From an uncultured Eubacteriales bacterium (GTDB lineage: Bacteria > Bacillota > Clostridia > Tissierellales > Peptoniphilaceae): a DNA stretch of 16,001 bases. The stretch is taken from contig UQDI01000032.1 of the NCBI GenBank assembly GCA_900539725.1, positions 1 to 16,001 of the forward strand, in the 5' to 3' direction. Below are positions 1 to 6,633 of this stretch, piece by piece (positions within the stretch are counted from its first letter, which is position 1; each line of letters begins with the position of its first letter). The notes under the pieces are model-generated. The model was not told the origin of the DNA. It worked only from the letters and a program-made list of their open reading frames with translations, and made no database searches. Both the position numbers and the translations under genes were made by a program.

Positions 1-53
1 CCTTCTATGTCTTATATATACCCAACAAATGTGTATTTTAAGAGGTTTTAAGC

Positions 54-93
54 AAAAAAAGTAGGCATAATTTTTAAAAAATATGCCTACTTT
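54..93 (-). terminator. Rho-independent terminator downstream of tyrS
   Basis: A perfect 12-bp inverted repeat (58-69 with 82-93, GTAGGCATA core) is followed, read on the minus strand, by a run of seven T (the A run at 54-60). It lies about 50 bases beyond the tyrS stop and is the best terminator for that gene. On the plus strand the stem is followed only by TTTG, so its orientation favours the minus strand. Confidence 0.75.
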
Positions 94-105
94 GTCAACA
101 GTCTG

Positions 106-131
106 ACAGGGAGCCGAAGCTCCCTGTTTTT
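106..131 (+). terminator. Rho-independent terminator for a plus-strand gene left of the window
   Basis: A 9-bp stem (106-114 with 119-127, ACAGGGAGC) has a 4-base loop and is followed on the plus strand by five T (127-131). It fits termination of a gene entering from the left edge. On the minus strand the same hairpin reads as a C(TTCG)G tetraloop, which is very stable, but no T run follows on that side. Confidence 0.7.
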
Positions 132-144
132 ATATTGATATTAA

Positions 145-1365
145 CTAATAAATAACTTTGTGAAATACTTTTTTACCTTTCTTAATTAGTAGCTCTCCAT
201 CTTTAAAGTCATCAAGTGTAATTACTTTAGATGCATCGCTTTCTTTTTCGCCATTAAGAAGTATACCACCTTGTGAAATAAGTTGTCTTGCTTCTGAGTT
301 TGATTTAGTTAAATTAAGTTCTTTTAGTAAGTTTAGTAGACCAATACCATCTTCAAATAGCTTTTTATCCATAGTAGTACTTGGAATATTTTCTGAATCA
401 GCATTGCCACTGAATAGGGCACGGCTTGCTTCTAATGCCTTGTCAGCATCTTCTTTGCTATGAACATCCTTAGTGATTTCATAAGCAAGTATTTCTTTCG
501 CTTTGTTAATTTCGTTATCTTTAAGCTTTGCTAATTCATTTATTTCTTCCATAGGAAGCATAGTTAGAAGCTTTAAGAATTTTATAACGTCTCTGTCATC
601 AACATTTCTGAAGTATTGGAAAAGTTCATAAGGAGTAGTTTTTTCTCTGTCAAGCCAAACAGCGCCTGAAACAGTTTTACCCATCTTAATGCCATCAGCA
701 TTTGTTAATAACTTAAGAGTCATAACGTAGGCTTGTTTGCCTTCAAGTTTGTTTATTAGCTCAGTTCCTTCAAGCATGTTAGCCCATTGGTCAGATCCAC
801 CAACTTGAAGAACGCAGCCATATTTTCTATATAGCTCTAAGAAGTCATAAGCTTGCATTAACATGTAACCCATTTCGAAGAATGTTAGTCCAGAAGAAAT
901 TCTGTTCTTATAGCAATCATAAGCAAGCATCTTAGAAACGTTGAAGTTAACGCCTATATCTCTCATGAAATCAAGGTATCTAAGATCACGAAGCCACTCT
1001 TTATTGTCAACGTGCAATGCTTTGCCATCAGAAAAATCAATAAATCTTGACAATTGCTCAACAAAGATTCTAGCATTTTCGTTAATAGTTTCTTCAGTAA
1101 GAAGCTTTCTCATATCTTGCTTACCAGATGGGTCACCAATCATAGTTGTCGCTCCACCAGTTAAGCATATAGCTCTGTGTCCAGCTGCTTGCAAGTGCTT
1201 CATAACCATAAGCGTAATGTAGTGACCTATAGTTAATGAGTTTGCTGTTGCATCATAACCAGTGTAGAATGTAATTTTTTCATTATTTAATAAATTTCTT
1301 AATTCATCTTCATAATTGCAGTTATCTATGTAACCTCTTTCTTTTAACACGTCAAAAACGTTCAT
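145..1365 (-). CDS. tyrS: Tyrosyl-tRNA synthetase
   Basis: Class Ic aminoacyl-tRNA synthetase that attaches L-tyrosine to tRNA(Tyr) in the cytoplasm. The 406-residue length is normal. Seen in the sequence: YTGYDAT followed by the HIGH-type signature LTIGH (about 44-48), the tyrosine pocket motif QVGGSDQW (187-194), the KMSKS-type loop KMGKT (227-231), and a C-terminal S4-like RNA-binding segment (about 345-405, including SEARQLISQGG). The first His of HIGH is Thr at position 45. The ATG start is supported by AAGGAGTG five bases upstream on the minus strand. A consensus promoter at 1391-1420 gives a leader of only about 19 bases, so there is no room for a T-box riboswitch. The gene is monocistronic and ends before the terminator at 54-93. 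Confidence 0.97.
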   Translation of the reverse strand: MNVFDVLKERGYIDNCNYEDELRNLLNNEKITFYTGYDATANSLTIGHYITLMVMKHLQAAGHRAICLTGGATTMIGDPSGKQDMRKLLTEETINENARIFVEQLSRFIDFSDGKALHVDNKEWLRDLRYLDFMRDIGVNFNVSKMLAYDCYKNRISSGLTFFEMGYMLMQAYDFLELYRKYGCVLQVGGSDQWANMLEGTELINKLEGKQAYVMTLKLLTNADGIKMGKTVSGAVWLDREKTTPYELFQYFRNVDDRDVIKFLKLLTMLPMEEINELAKLKDNEINKAKEILAYEITKDVHSKEDADKALEASRALFSGNADSENIPSTTMDKKLFEDGIGLLNLLKELNLTKSNSEARQLISQGGILLNGEKESDASKVITLDDFKDGELLIKKGKKVFHKVIY

Positions 1366-1390
1366 AAAATCACTCCTTTAAACTGCCTTG

Positions 1391-1420
1391 ATTATAACAT
1401 ATTTCTAAATAATTTGTCAA
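1391..1420 (-). promoter_or_regulatory. Sigma-A type promoter of tyrS
   Basis: On the minus strand, TTGACA (1415-1420) and TATAAT (1391-1396) are both perfect consensus boxes separated by 18 bases. The expected start of transcription is near 1384, about 19 bases before the tyrS ATG. Confidence 0.85.
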
Positions 1421-1431
1421 TCTATAAGCAT

Positions 1432-1460
1432 GAAAAAGGATGGGCACTTGTCCCATCCTT
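1432..1460 (-). terminator. Terminator of the superoxide reductase gene
   Basis: A 9-bp stem (1436-1444 with 1452-1460, AAGGATGGG/CCCATCCTT) with a 7-base loop is followed on the minus strand by a short T run. It lies 12 bases past the superoxide reductase stop and just upstream of the tyrS promoter, so it insulates tyrS from read-through. Confidence 0.8.
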
Positions 1461-1471
1461 GTAAGCTTAAA

Positions 1472-1825
1472 TTATATTTCTTCTGAGTTTTCCCATAAAC
1501 CATGGATATTGCAGTAGCTTAATGCAAGTAGAGTACCTTTTGCATTAGCTTTTAGCTTAACGCTCATTGATGGTTCAGTGAATAAATCTGATTCGCCATG
1601 AGCTGATGCTACATAGCTAGCTACTTCAACTGGAATTTCTTTTCCTTCAGGTACGAAGAATAACTTCATCCATGCTATGTGGTGCTCAAGAGTGTTTGGA
1701 TGAGCAATTTCATCTCCAACACTTACGCAAACCTTTAAATCGTCTGCTTCTTTTGATACGTGTATAACTGGAACGTGCTTTTCGCTCTTCCAATCTGCGC
1801 TTTTAACTAATTCTGATAATTTCAT
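1472..1825 (-). CDS. Superoxide reductase, neelaredoxin type (desulfoferrodoxin family)
   Basis: Non-haem iron enzyme that reduces superoxide to hydrogen peroxide without making oxygen, used by anaerobes in the cytoplasm. The 117-residue protein consists only of the SOR domain, without the N-terminal desulforedoxin Cys4 domain (class II, neelaredoxin-like). Iron ligands expected for the family are visible: E15/H17 in EKHVP, H42 in HPN, H48 in the EHHI segment, then C105 and H108 in CNIHG. Start choice: the frame can open at a TTG at 1834, but the AAGGGGG ribosome site directly abuts that TTG, whereas it lies nine bases before the ATG at 1825, so ATG is preferred. A weak TATAAA (1880-1885, minus strand) is a possible -10 box. 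The gene is monocistronic and divergent from the next gene. Confidence 0.93.
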   Translation of the reverse strand: MKLSELVKSADWKSEKHVPVIHVSKEADDLKVCVSVGDEIAHPNTLEHHIAWMKLFFVPEGKEIPVEVASYVASAHGESDLFTEPSMSVKLKANAKGTLLALSYCNIHGLWENSEEI

Positions 1826-1909
1826 TTTTATCAACCCCCTTGTAGTTAATCTATACCCAAAGATGATTTTTAATACACATTTATACGAAAATATTTATTA
1901 ATATATTCA

Positions 1910-1938
1910 TTGTTTAATAAGCTAATATATGTTATAAT
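1910..1938 (+). promoter_or_regulatory. Promoter of the RNA methyltransferase / phosphatase unit
   Basis: TTGTTT (1910-1915) and TATAAT (1933-1938) are spaced 17 bases apart. The predicted transcription start near 1945 leaves a leader of about 12 bases with GGAAGTG as a weak ribosome site before the ATG at 1957. Confidence 0.65.
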
Positions 1939-1956
1939 TGTTATGGAAGTGATAGT

Positions 1957-3081
1957 ATGTATGAATTAATTGCAACAAGTTCTTTTGGCTTAGAAGCACT
2001 AGTTAAAAGAGAATTAAAGGATTTAGGTTTAGAAGTTACAAAAACTGATAACGGTCACATTTATTTCAATGGCGATGCCATAGACATAGCAAGAGCAAAT
2101 ATTAATCTTAGATGTGCTGACAGGGTACTAATTAACTTAAAGAGCTTCAAGGCAGAGAACTTTGAAGAGCTTTTTGATGGCATATATGAGCTTCCATGGA
2201 ATGATATTTTAGATGAAGACTCTAATTTTATAGTTGAGGGTCGTTCACACAAGTCAAAGCTATTCTCAATATCTGACTGCCAAAGGATTACTGAGAAGGC
2301 TATAATAAAGAAATTACAAATGAAGCACGATATAAGTAGATTCACTAAGTCATCTCATAGACATAGACTTGAAATATCTTTATTAAATGACATTGCAAGT
2401 ATAACGCTTGATACTTCAGGAGACAGCCTTCACAAAAGAGGCTATAGGGACAAACAAGGGGCTGCGCCTTTAAAGGAGACTATGGCGGCGGCACTTGTAA
2501 AGCTATCGTTTTATAATAAGGATAGACCTTTCTTTGATCCTTTCTGTGGTTCAGGTACTATACCTATAGAAGCTCTGTTAATAGCTAGAAACATTGCTCC
2601 TGGCCTAGATAGAGATTTTGACAGCATGAACTTTAAGTTTATAGATGCTGACTTATTTAAAAAAGCAAGGATGGAAGCGATGGAGAAGATTGATTATAAG
2701 TCAAAGGTCTACATCGACGCGAGTGATATATCTCACAAATCCATTGCCATAGCGAAACATAATCTTGAAAATCTTGGCCTAAGTGATGACATAAGGTTTT
2801 TTGTAAAAGATTTTAGAGATGTCGATATTAAAAATAACTACGGAGTAATGATTACAAATCCGCCATATGGCAAACGTCTTGAGGAAGATAATCTTAGGTC
2901 TTTATACAGTGATTTTGGTAAAAAGATAAAAATTTTAGATACATGGTCGATATATGTTTTGACTTCATATGAAGATATAGAAAGGGACTTCGCTAGAAAG
3001 GCTGACAAGAACAGAAAGCTTTACAATGGAAGTTTAAAGACGTATTACTATCAATTTTATGGCAAGAAGCCTGAGAAATAG
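1957..3081 (+). CDS. THUMP-domain SAM-dependent RNA methyltransferase (RlmL/YpsC family)
   Basis: Probable 23S rRNA guanine-N2 methyltransferase, often labelled N6-adenine-specific DNA methylase in databases because of its NPPY motif. The N-terminal 160 residues form a ferredoxin-like/THUMP RNA-binding module (opening with YELIATSSFGLEALVKREL). The Rossmann methyltransferase domain follows, with motif I DPFCGSGT (194-201) for S-adenosylmethionine and catalytic motif IV NPPYG (301-305). The 374-residue length matches single-domain YpsC proteins. It lacks the second, RlmK-like domain of the E. coli fusion. It has its own promoter and is followed after 16 bases by the phosphatase gene, so the two are probably co-transcribed. 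Family assignment is firm; the exact base modified is inferred. Confidence 0.92.
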   Translation: MYELIATSSFGLEALVKRELKDLGLEVTKTDNGHIYFNGDAIDIARANINLRCADRVLINLKSFKAENFEELFDGIYELPWNDILDEDSNFIVEGRSHKSKLFSISDCQRITEKAIIKKLQMKHDISRFTKSSHRHRLEISLLNDIASITLDTSGDSLHKRGYRDKQGAAPLKETMAAALVKLSFYNKDRPFFDPFCGSGTIPIEALLIARNIAPGLDRDFDSMNFKFIDADLFKKARMEAMEKIDYKSKVYIDASDISHKSIAIAKHNLENLGLSDDIRFFVKDFRDVDIKNNYGVMITNPPYGKRLEEDNLRSLYSDFGKKIKILDTWSIYVLTSYEDIERDFARKADKNRKLYNGSLKTYYYQFYGKKPEK

Positions 3082-3097
3082 TGGAGGATATTTAAGT

Positions 3098-4201
3098 ATG
3101 GAAAGAAAAGATGAAATATTAGATAAAATACTCTCCGTTGAAGTTTTGGATGCCATGGCTGATTGGGTTAAGGTAGTTAATATAAAAGGTAAAATACTTT
3201 ATGCTAACCAAGCTCTAAAAGATGCGATAGGCTACGACCCAACTGGTACTAATACTGATGATTTAGATGATTTTTTAAAGCTTGATACGAGCGAAACAAC
3301 TAGCGCTATTGAAAAGAATGAGATTATACAAAAGGAATTAAACATTGGTGACAACTACTACCAAGTGAAGTGCTCACCAATATATGATGAGAAGATGAAT
3401 CCCATCGCCATAGTTGAAGTGTTTAGAGATGTTACAAGAGAGAGGGTTCTAGAGCTTCAACTTATTCAAAGCAATGAAAATGTTTTTCATGATATGGAAA
3501 TTACAAAAAGAATTCAAAAGAGCATTCTTCCAGTAAAAACTAAGTATAAAAATATTGCTATAGACTACTTATATGAAGCGACTGAAACGCTATCTGGCGA
3601 TATGTTTGATATATTCGAGATAGAGAAGGATACTTATGTAATCTACATCGCTGACGTTGCAGGTCATGGTATAGCAGCTTCTATGCTAACTATGTTTATT
3701 AGACAAACTGTTAGAAATTTGAATAAGAATAATTACAAGCCTGAAATTGCTCTTAAGCATATAAGTGATAAGTTTTTGGAGCTTAATTTACAAAGTGACA
3801 GATATATAACTATATTCTATGGAGTTTATTACGCAGCCAAAGAAGAATTTGTTTACGCAAATGCTGGTCACAACTCGATGCCAATAATATTTAATGATAA
3901 TAAGATATCTGTTTTAGAGGCAAAGGGCAGACCTATAATGAGTATAGACTTAGGAAATGAATATGAAGTAAAGAAAACTGCACTCAGGGCAGGCGATAAA
4001 TTGTTTTTATATACAGATGGTATAGTTGAGAGCAAAAACGCACATGGCGAAGAATTTGGTATGGATAGGCTTATAACAACAATACTAAGTAAGCCAAATA
4101 AACTACTCAAAGCCATAGACATAGCGGTACTTCAATACTCCTTTGGCGATCAAAGAGATGACTTCGCGATGCTTTTAGTTGATATAGATGAAATGCAATA
4201 G
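3098..4201 (+). CDS. PAS domain-containing PP2C-type serine phosphatase (SpoIIE/RsbU-like)
   Basis: Likely signalling protein phosphatase that acts on a phospho-serine anti-sigma antagonist. An N-terminal PAS sensor fold covers about residues 12-115 (VVNIKGKILYANQALKDAIG, later FRDVTRERV) and is followed by a short coiled linker. A PPM/SpoIIE catalytic domain covers about 140-365. Metal-binding acidic residues characteristic of the family are visible: SGD (166-168), D186 in DVAGHG, D307 in LYTDG, and RDD near 355. There is no membrane segment, so it is cytoplasmic. Start choice: the frame stays open back to an ATG at 3059 inside the preceding gene, but GGAGG at 3083-3087 lies ten bases before the ATG at 3098, giving 367 residues. 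No kinase, antagonist or sigma-factor partner is encoded nearby, so the substrate is unknown. Confidence 0.9.
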   Translation: MERKDEILDKILSVEVLDAMADWVKVVNIKGKILYANQALKDAIGYDPTGTNTDDLDDFLKLDTSETTSAIEKNEIIQKELNIGDNYYQVKCSPIYDEKMNPIAIVEVFRDVTRERVLELQLIQSNENVFHDMEITKRIQKSILPVKTKYKNIAIDYLYEATETLSGDMFDIFEIEKDTYVIYIADVAGHGIAASMLTMFIRQTVRNLNKNNYKPEIALKHISDKFLELNLQSDRYITIFYGVYYAAKEEFVYANAGHNSMPIIFNDNKISVLEAKGRPIMSIDLGNEYEVKKTALRAGDKLFLYTDGIVESKNAHGEEFGMDRLITTILSKPNKLLKAIDIAVLQYSFGDQRDDFAMLLVDIDEMQ

Positions 4202-4208
4202 ATAAAGC

Positions 4209-4238
4209 AAAAGCTCTTCTTAAGCAAGAAGAGCTTTT
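4209..4238. terminator. Bidirectional terminator overlapping the hydrolase stop codon
   Basis: A perfect 13-bp inverted repeat (4209-4221 with 4226-4238) with loop AAGC has A-rich and T-rich flanks on both sides. It lies 7 bases past the phosphatase stop on the plus strand. On the minus strand the TAA stop of the convergent hydrolase (4220-4222) falls at the top of the stem, so the last codons of that gene form one arm. It probably terminates both genes. Confidence 0.8.
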
Positions 4239-5119
4239 AATATGTCCTGAAATACTTTTTCCTTTTCAATATCATGAAGTAGTTCATGTTTTAAATTGTC
4301 ATACTCTATAAGTTCTAGATCTTCTATACCAACGCTTCTTAATAGGCCATATATTTGTTTAATGCCTAACTCAAAGTTTGATAGAGGATCTTTTTTGCCT
4401 GAAAATAAATATATAGGTAAGTCTTTTGGTATATATTTTAAATTTTCTCGTCTTGTTGCTTTATCAACGCCATGTATAAGCATTTGGAAGAAGCCGTTAC
4501 TGTATTCAAAGATGCATAATTCATCTTGTAAGAACTTGGCTCTTTCCTCCGGATCTGATGTTAGCAAATCTTCTTGAACGTTTTTACTCATGAAGTCAAA
4601 AGATTTTTGATTAAGAGATTCATTCTTTTCGTCGTAGCCTTCTTTTGAAATAACAACTTTTAAGAATACCTTAAATAACTTATTTAAGAAGATAGGGCAT
4701 TTAACGCTAGATAGTAAAAACATTTTATCAATGTTCTCGCCATACTTATAAGCATATGTTCTTGCAAGTATTGAGCCCATAGAGTGGCCTAGAAGAACAA
4801 CTTTTTTACCCGGATTTTCTTTTCTAATAATTGAATTTAGCATATCGATGTCATCTACCATCTTCATCCAAGCGTTATTTTTAGGAACTATGCCCAAGTG
4901 ATCCGTATCATTAGCAGTCATTCCATGACCTCTAAGGTCAAGTGCGTAAGATGATATACCATTAGCTTGCAAAAATCTAGCAAACTCATCGTATCTCATA
5001 GCGTGATCGTGCATGCCGTGAACGATTTCCACACAAAGTTTGGGGTCTTCAGCTTTCCATTCTAAATATTTTATTTTAGTTTTGTCCTTTGCCGTGAATT
5101 CTAAATAATTTTTTTCCAT
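4220..5119 (-). CDS. Alpha/beta hydrolase, monoacylglycerol lipase / lysophospholipase-like
   Basis: Serine hydrolase of the lysophospholipase (PldB/MGLL-like, Hydrolase_4) group, presumably cleaving a lipid or other ester; the substrate cannot be read from sequence. Seen in the 299 residues: oxyanion segment EIVHGMHDHAMRYDEFA (31-47), DLRGHG (61-66), nucleophile elbow GHSMGS with Ser113, acid Asp244 in SGKKDP, and catalytic His278 in DNLKHELLHD. There is no signal peptide, so it is cytoplasmic. The ATG is preceded by AAAGGTGAGG on the minus strand. It has its own promoter (5158-5186) and is convergent with the phosphatase gene. Confidence 0.88.
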   Translation of the reverse strand: MEKNYLEFTAKDKTKIKYLEWKAEDPKLCVEIVHGMHDHAMRYDEFARFLQANGISSYALDLRGHGMTANDTDHLGIVPKNNAWMKMVDDIDMLNSIIRKENPGKKVVLLGHSMGSILARTYAYKYGENIDKMFLLSSVKCPIFLNKLFKVFLKVVISKEGYDEKNESLNQKSFDFMSKNVQEDLLTSDPEERAKFLQDELCIFEYSNGFFQMLIHGVDKATRRENLKYIPKDLPIYLFSGKKDPLSNFELGIKQIYGLLRSVGIEDLELIEYDNLKHELLHDIEKEKVFQDILKALLA

Positions 5120-5157
5120 TTACCTCACCTTTAAAAATATTACTTCCCCTTTTGGAT

Positions 5158-5186
5158 ATTATACTATATTTCTAAGTAATAATCAA
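5158..5186 (-). promoter_or_regulatory. Promoter of the alpha/beta hydrolase
   Basis: On the minus strand, TTGATT (5181-5186) and TATAAT (5158-5163) are spaced 17 bases apart. The expected transcription start is near 5151, about 31 bases before the hydrolase ATG. It is divergent from the cutC promoter, and the two -10 boxes lie about 50 bases apart. Confidence 0.75.
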
Positions 5187-5212
5187 TATTTTAACTATTA
5201 TAAGTCAATTTA

Positions 5213-5221
5213 TGATATAAT
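5213..5221 (+). promoter_or_regulatory. Extended -10 promoter of cutC
   Basis: TGATATAAT is an extended -10 element (TGN plus TATAAT at 5216-5221). Only a poor -35 match is visible upstream (TTAACT at 5191-5196, 19-base spacer), which fits an extended -10 promoter. The leader is about 26 bases. No copper-operator inverted repeat was recognised. Confidence 0.6.
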
Positions 5222-5253
5222 ACAAGTACTGAAATCACATTGGAGGAATTTTT

Positions 5254-5991
5254 ATGAAATATACTTTAGAAATTTGCACTGATTCATTCGAATCAACTCT
5301 TATAGCTCAAAGAGCAGGGGCAGATAGAGTTGAACTTATTGCATCGACAGTACTTGGTGGAATAACGCCTTCCTATGGCTTGTGCAAGAAAGTACTTAAT
5401 GAGCTTGACATACCCTTTGTTGCTATGATAAGACCTAGACAAGCAGGTTTTTCTTATTCTAAATATGATTTAGATGTTATGAAAGAAGATATCATTGCTC
5501 TCAAAGAACTTGGTGTAAAAGGCTTTGTCTTTGGATGCTTGAATGATGATGGAAGTATTAATATGAAAGCTAATGAATACTTACTTAAGTACTGCGAAGG
5601 CATGGATAACGTTTTTCACAGAGCCTTTGATATAGATCCAGACCTTGATGGCAACTGCAAAAAGCTTATAGACCTTGGCTTTAAACGTGTATTAACTAAA
5701 GGCGGAGACAACAAGATTACAGATACATATAAGATAATTAATTCGCTTTATGAAAAGTATCATGACAAGCTTGAATTTATCACTGGAGGAGTGAGGGAGA
5801 ATAACGTAGATTTTATTAAAAATAATCTACTCGTTGATCAGCTCCATATATCATCTAATAAAGTATGTATAGATAAATCGACTCTTGCAAACGATAAATT
5901 ATATTTTGGCACAAACCCTAATGAAGATGAGGGAACATATTATTTAGCTGATGAAGACTATCTTAATAGGATAATAAAGTCTTTTAGATAA
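5254..5991 (+). CDS. cutC: CutC family copper homeostasis protein
   Basis: CutC family TIM-barrel protein of about 250 residues (245 here), named for an effect on copper tolerance; its biochemical activity is still uncertain. The N-terminal family signature is clear: LEICTDS, AGADRVELIAS and GGITPSYGL, then AMIRPRQAGFSYS (about 57-70), VFGCLNDDGSI, FHRAFD and ITGGVREN. The common Cys in the VELCS segment is Ile here, so one of the proposed copper-ligand cysteines is absent. The ATG at 5254 has GGAGGAATTTTT directly upstream. The gene is monocistronic. No convincing terminator follows it, so some read-through into the glutamate operon is possible. Confidence 0.92.
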   Translation: MKYTLEICTDSFESTLIAQRAGADRVELIASTVLGGITPSYGLCKKVLNELDIPFVAMIRPRQAGFSYSKYDLDVMKEDIIALKELGVKGFVFGCLNDDGSINMKANEYLLKYCEGMDNVFHRAFDIDPDLDGNCKKLIDLGFKRVLTKGGDNKITDTYKIINSLYEKYHDKLEFITGGVRENNVDFIKNNLLVDQLHISSNKVCIDKSTLANDKLYFGTNPNEDEGTYYLADEDYLNRIIKSFR

Positions 5992-6210
5992 TTATGACAA
6001 AAATTTAACAATTCTTATTTGCAAGTAAAAAAATATAAATTGCAAAAATGTTAAAAATGCATCAATATTTATGACATATATGACATATTTTGAAAATTAA
6101 CATTAATTTTATTCATTGCTTGTTTTTACACATAAAAAATCATTATTTGCTCTTTAAAATTATCTAGACATGTGGTAAAATGAGTATATAATTCAAATAG
6201 GAGGAGTACT
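5992..6210 (+). other. AT-rich intergenic leader of the glutamate operon with short repeats
   Basis: This 219-base gap contains no open reading frame of note. It holds two tandem copies of ATGACATAT (6071-6088), a perfect inverted repeat of 8-base arms AAAATTAA/TTAATTTT with a CA centre (6093-6110), and a looser TTTGCAA/TTGCAAA pair (6018-6024 and 6040-6046). These lie 40-170 bases upstream of the probable operon promoter and could be operators or chance in such AT-rich DNA. No cobalamin riboswitch consensus was found. Confidence 0.5.
6153..6181 (+). promoter_or_regulatory. Probable promoter of the glutamate fermentation operon
   Basis: TTTAAA (6153-6158) and an extended -10 element TGGTAAAAT (TAAAAT at 6176-6181) are spaced 17 bases apart. 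The predicted start near 6188 leaves a leader of about 23 bases with AGGAGGAG (6199-6206) before the glmS ATG. A second TATAAT at 6187-6192 would put the start inside the ribosome site and is less likely. Confidence 0.55.
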
Positions 6211-6633
6211 ATGAAAGAAAAAAATGGTAAGACAATCGTCCTAGGGGTAATCGGATCAGATTGTCACGCAGTTGGATTAACTATATTGGACCATGCTTTT
6301 ACAAATGCTGGATTCAACGTAGTTAACATTGGTGTTTTATCACCTCAAGAAGACTTCATCAACGCAGCTGTTGAAACTAACGCTGACCTTATCTGTGTAT
6401 CATCACTATATGGTCAAGGAGAAATTGACTGCAAAGGCATGAGAGAAGCATGCGATGAAGCAGGTCTTAAAGACATTCCACTATATGTTGGAGGCAACAT
6501 CGTTGTTGGTAAACAAAAGTGGGAAGAAGTTGAACCTAGATTTAAAGCTATGGGCTTTAACAGGGTTTATCCACCAGGAACAAGTCCTGACGTAACAATT
6601 GCAGACATGAAAAAAGACTTGGGAATTGATTAG
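6211..6633 (+). CDS. glmS: Glutamate mutase (methylaspartate mutase) S subunit, B12-binding
   Basis: Small component of adenosylcobalamin-dependent glutamate mutase (EC 5.4.99.1), which rearranges L-glutamate to (2S,3S)-3-methylaspartate, step 1 of the methylaspartate pathway. The 140-residue protein is a single cobalamin-binding Rossmann domain. It has the base-off/His-on signature DxHxxG (D17-C-H19-A-V-G22), where H19 coordinates cobalt, then SSL (64-66) and GG (94-95). Length matches clostridial GlmS/MutS (about 137). The ATG start has AGGAGGAG five bases upstream. It is the first gene of the nine-gene operon, and its TAG stop directly abuts the ATG of glmL, indicating translational coupling. 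It must pair with GlmE to be active. Confidence 0.97.
   Translation: MKEKNGKTIVLGVIGSDCHAVGLTILDHAFTNAGFNVVNIGVLSPQEDFINAAVETNADLICVSSLYGQGEIDCKGMREACDEAGLKDIPLYVGGNIVVGKQKWEEVEPRFKAMGFNRVYPPGTSPDVTIADMKKDLGID

Noticed and set aside
941..1222. Open frame on the strand opposite tyrS, and similar antisense frames inside glmL, the methylaspartase gene and citF
   Set aside because: They lie wholly within strongly supported genes, lack ribosome sites and show no recognisable protein motifs, so they are shadows of the real frames.
1826..1834. TTG start giving a three-residue longer superoxide reductase
   Set aside because: The ribosome binding site directly abuts this TTG, leaving no spacer; the ATG at 1825 has a normal nine-base spacing.
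1932..1946. Partial match to a PerR-type operator (TTATAATTGTTATGG) between the superoxide reductase and methyltransferase genes
   Set aside because: Three of fifteen consensus positions differ, and the site coincides with the -10 box of the plus-strand promoter, so chance similarity in AT-rich DNA is enough to explain it.
3059..3097. Upstream start for the PAS-PP2C phosphatase overlapping the methyltransferase gene
   Set aside because: No ribosome site lies before the ATG at 3059, while GGAGG is well placed for the ATG at 3098 and the PAS domain is complete from there.
6018..6046. TTTGCAA/TTGCAAA inverted repeat as a cutC terminator
   Set aside because: The stem is only seven AT-rich pairs with a 15-base loop and no following T run.
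5992..6210. Cobalamin or other riboswitch upstream of glmS
   Set aside because: No B12-box-like sequence or multi-stem structure is visible, the region is extremely AT-rich, and the likely promoter leaves only a short leader.
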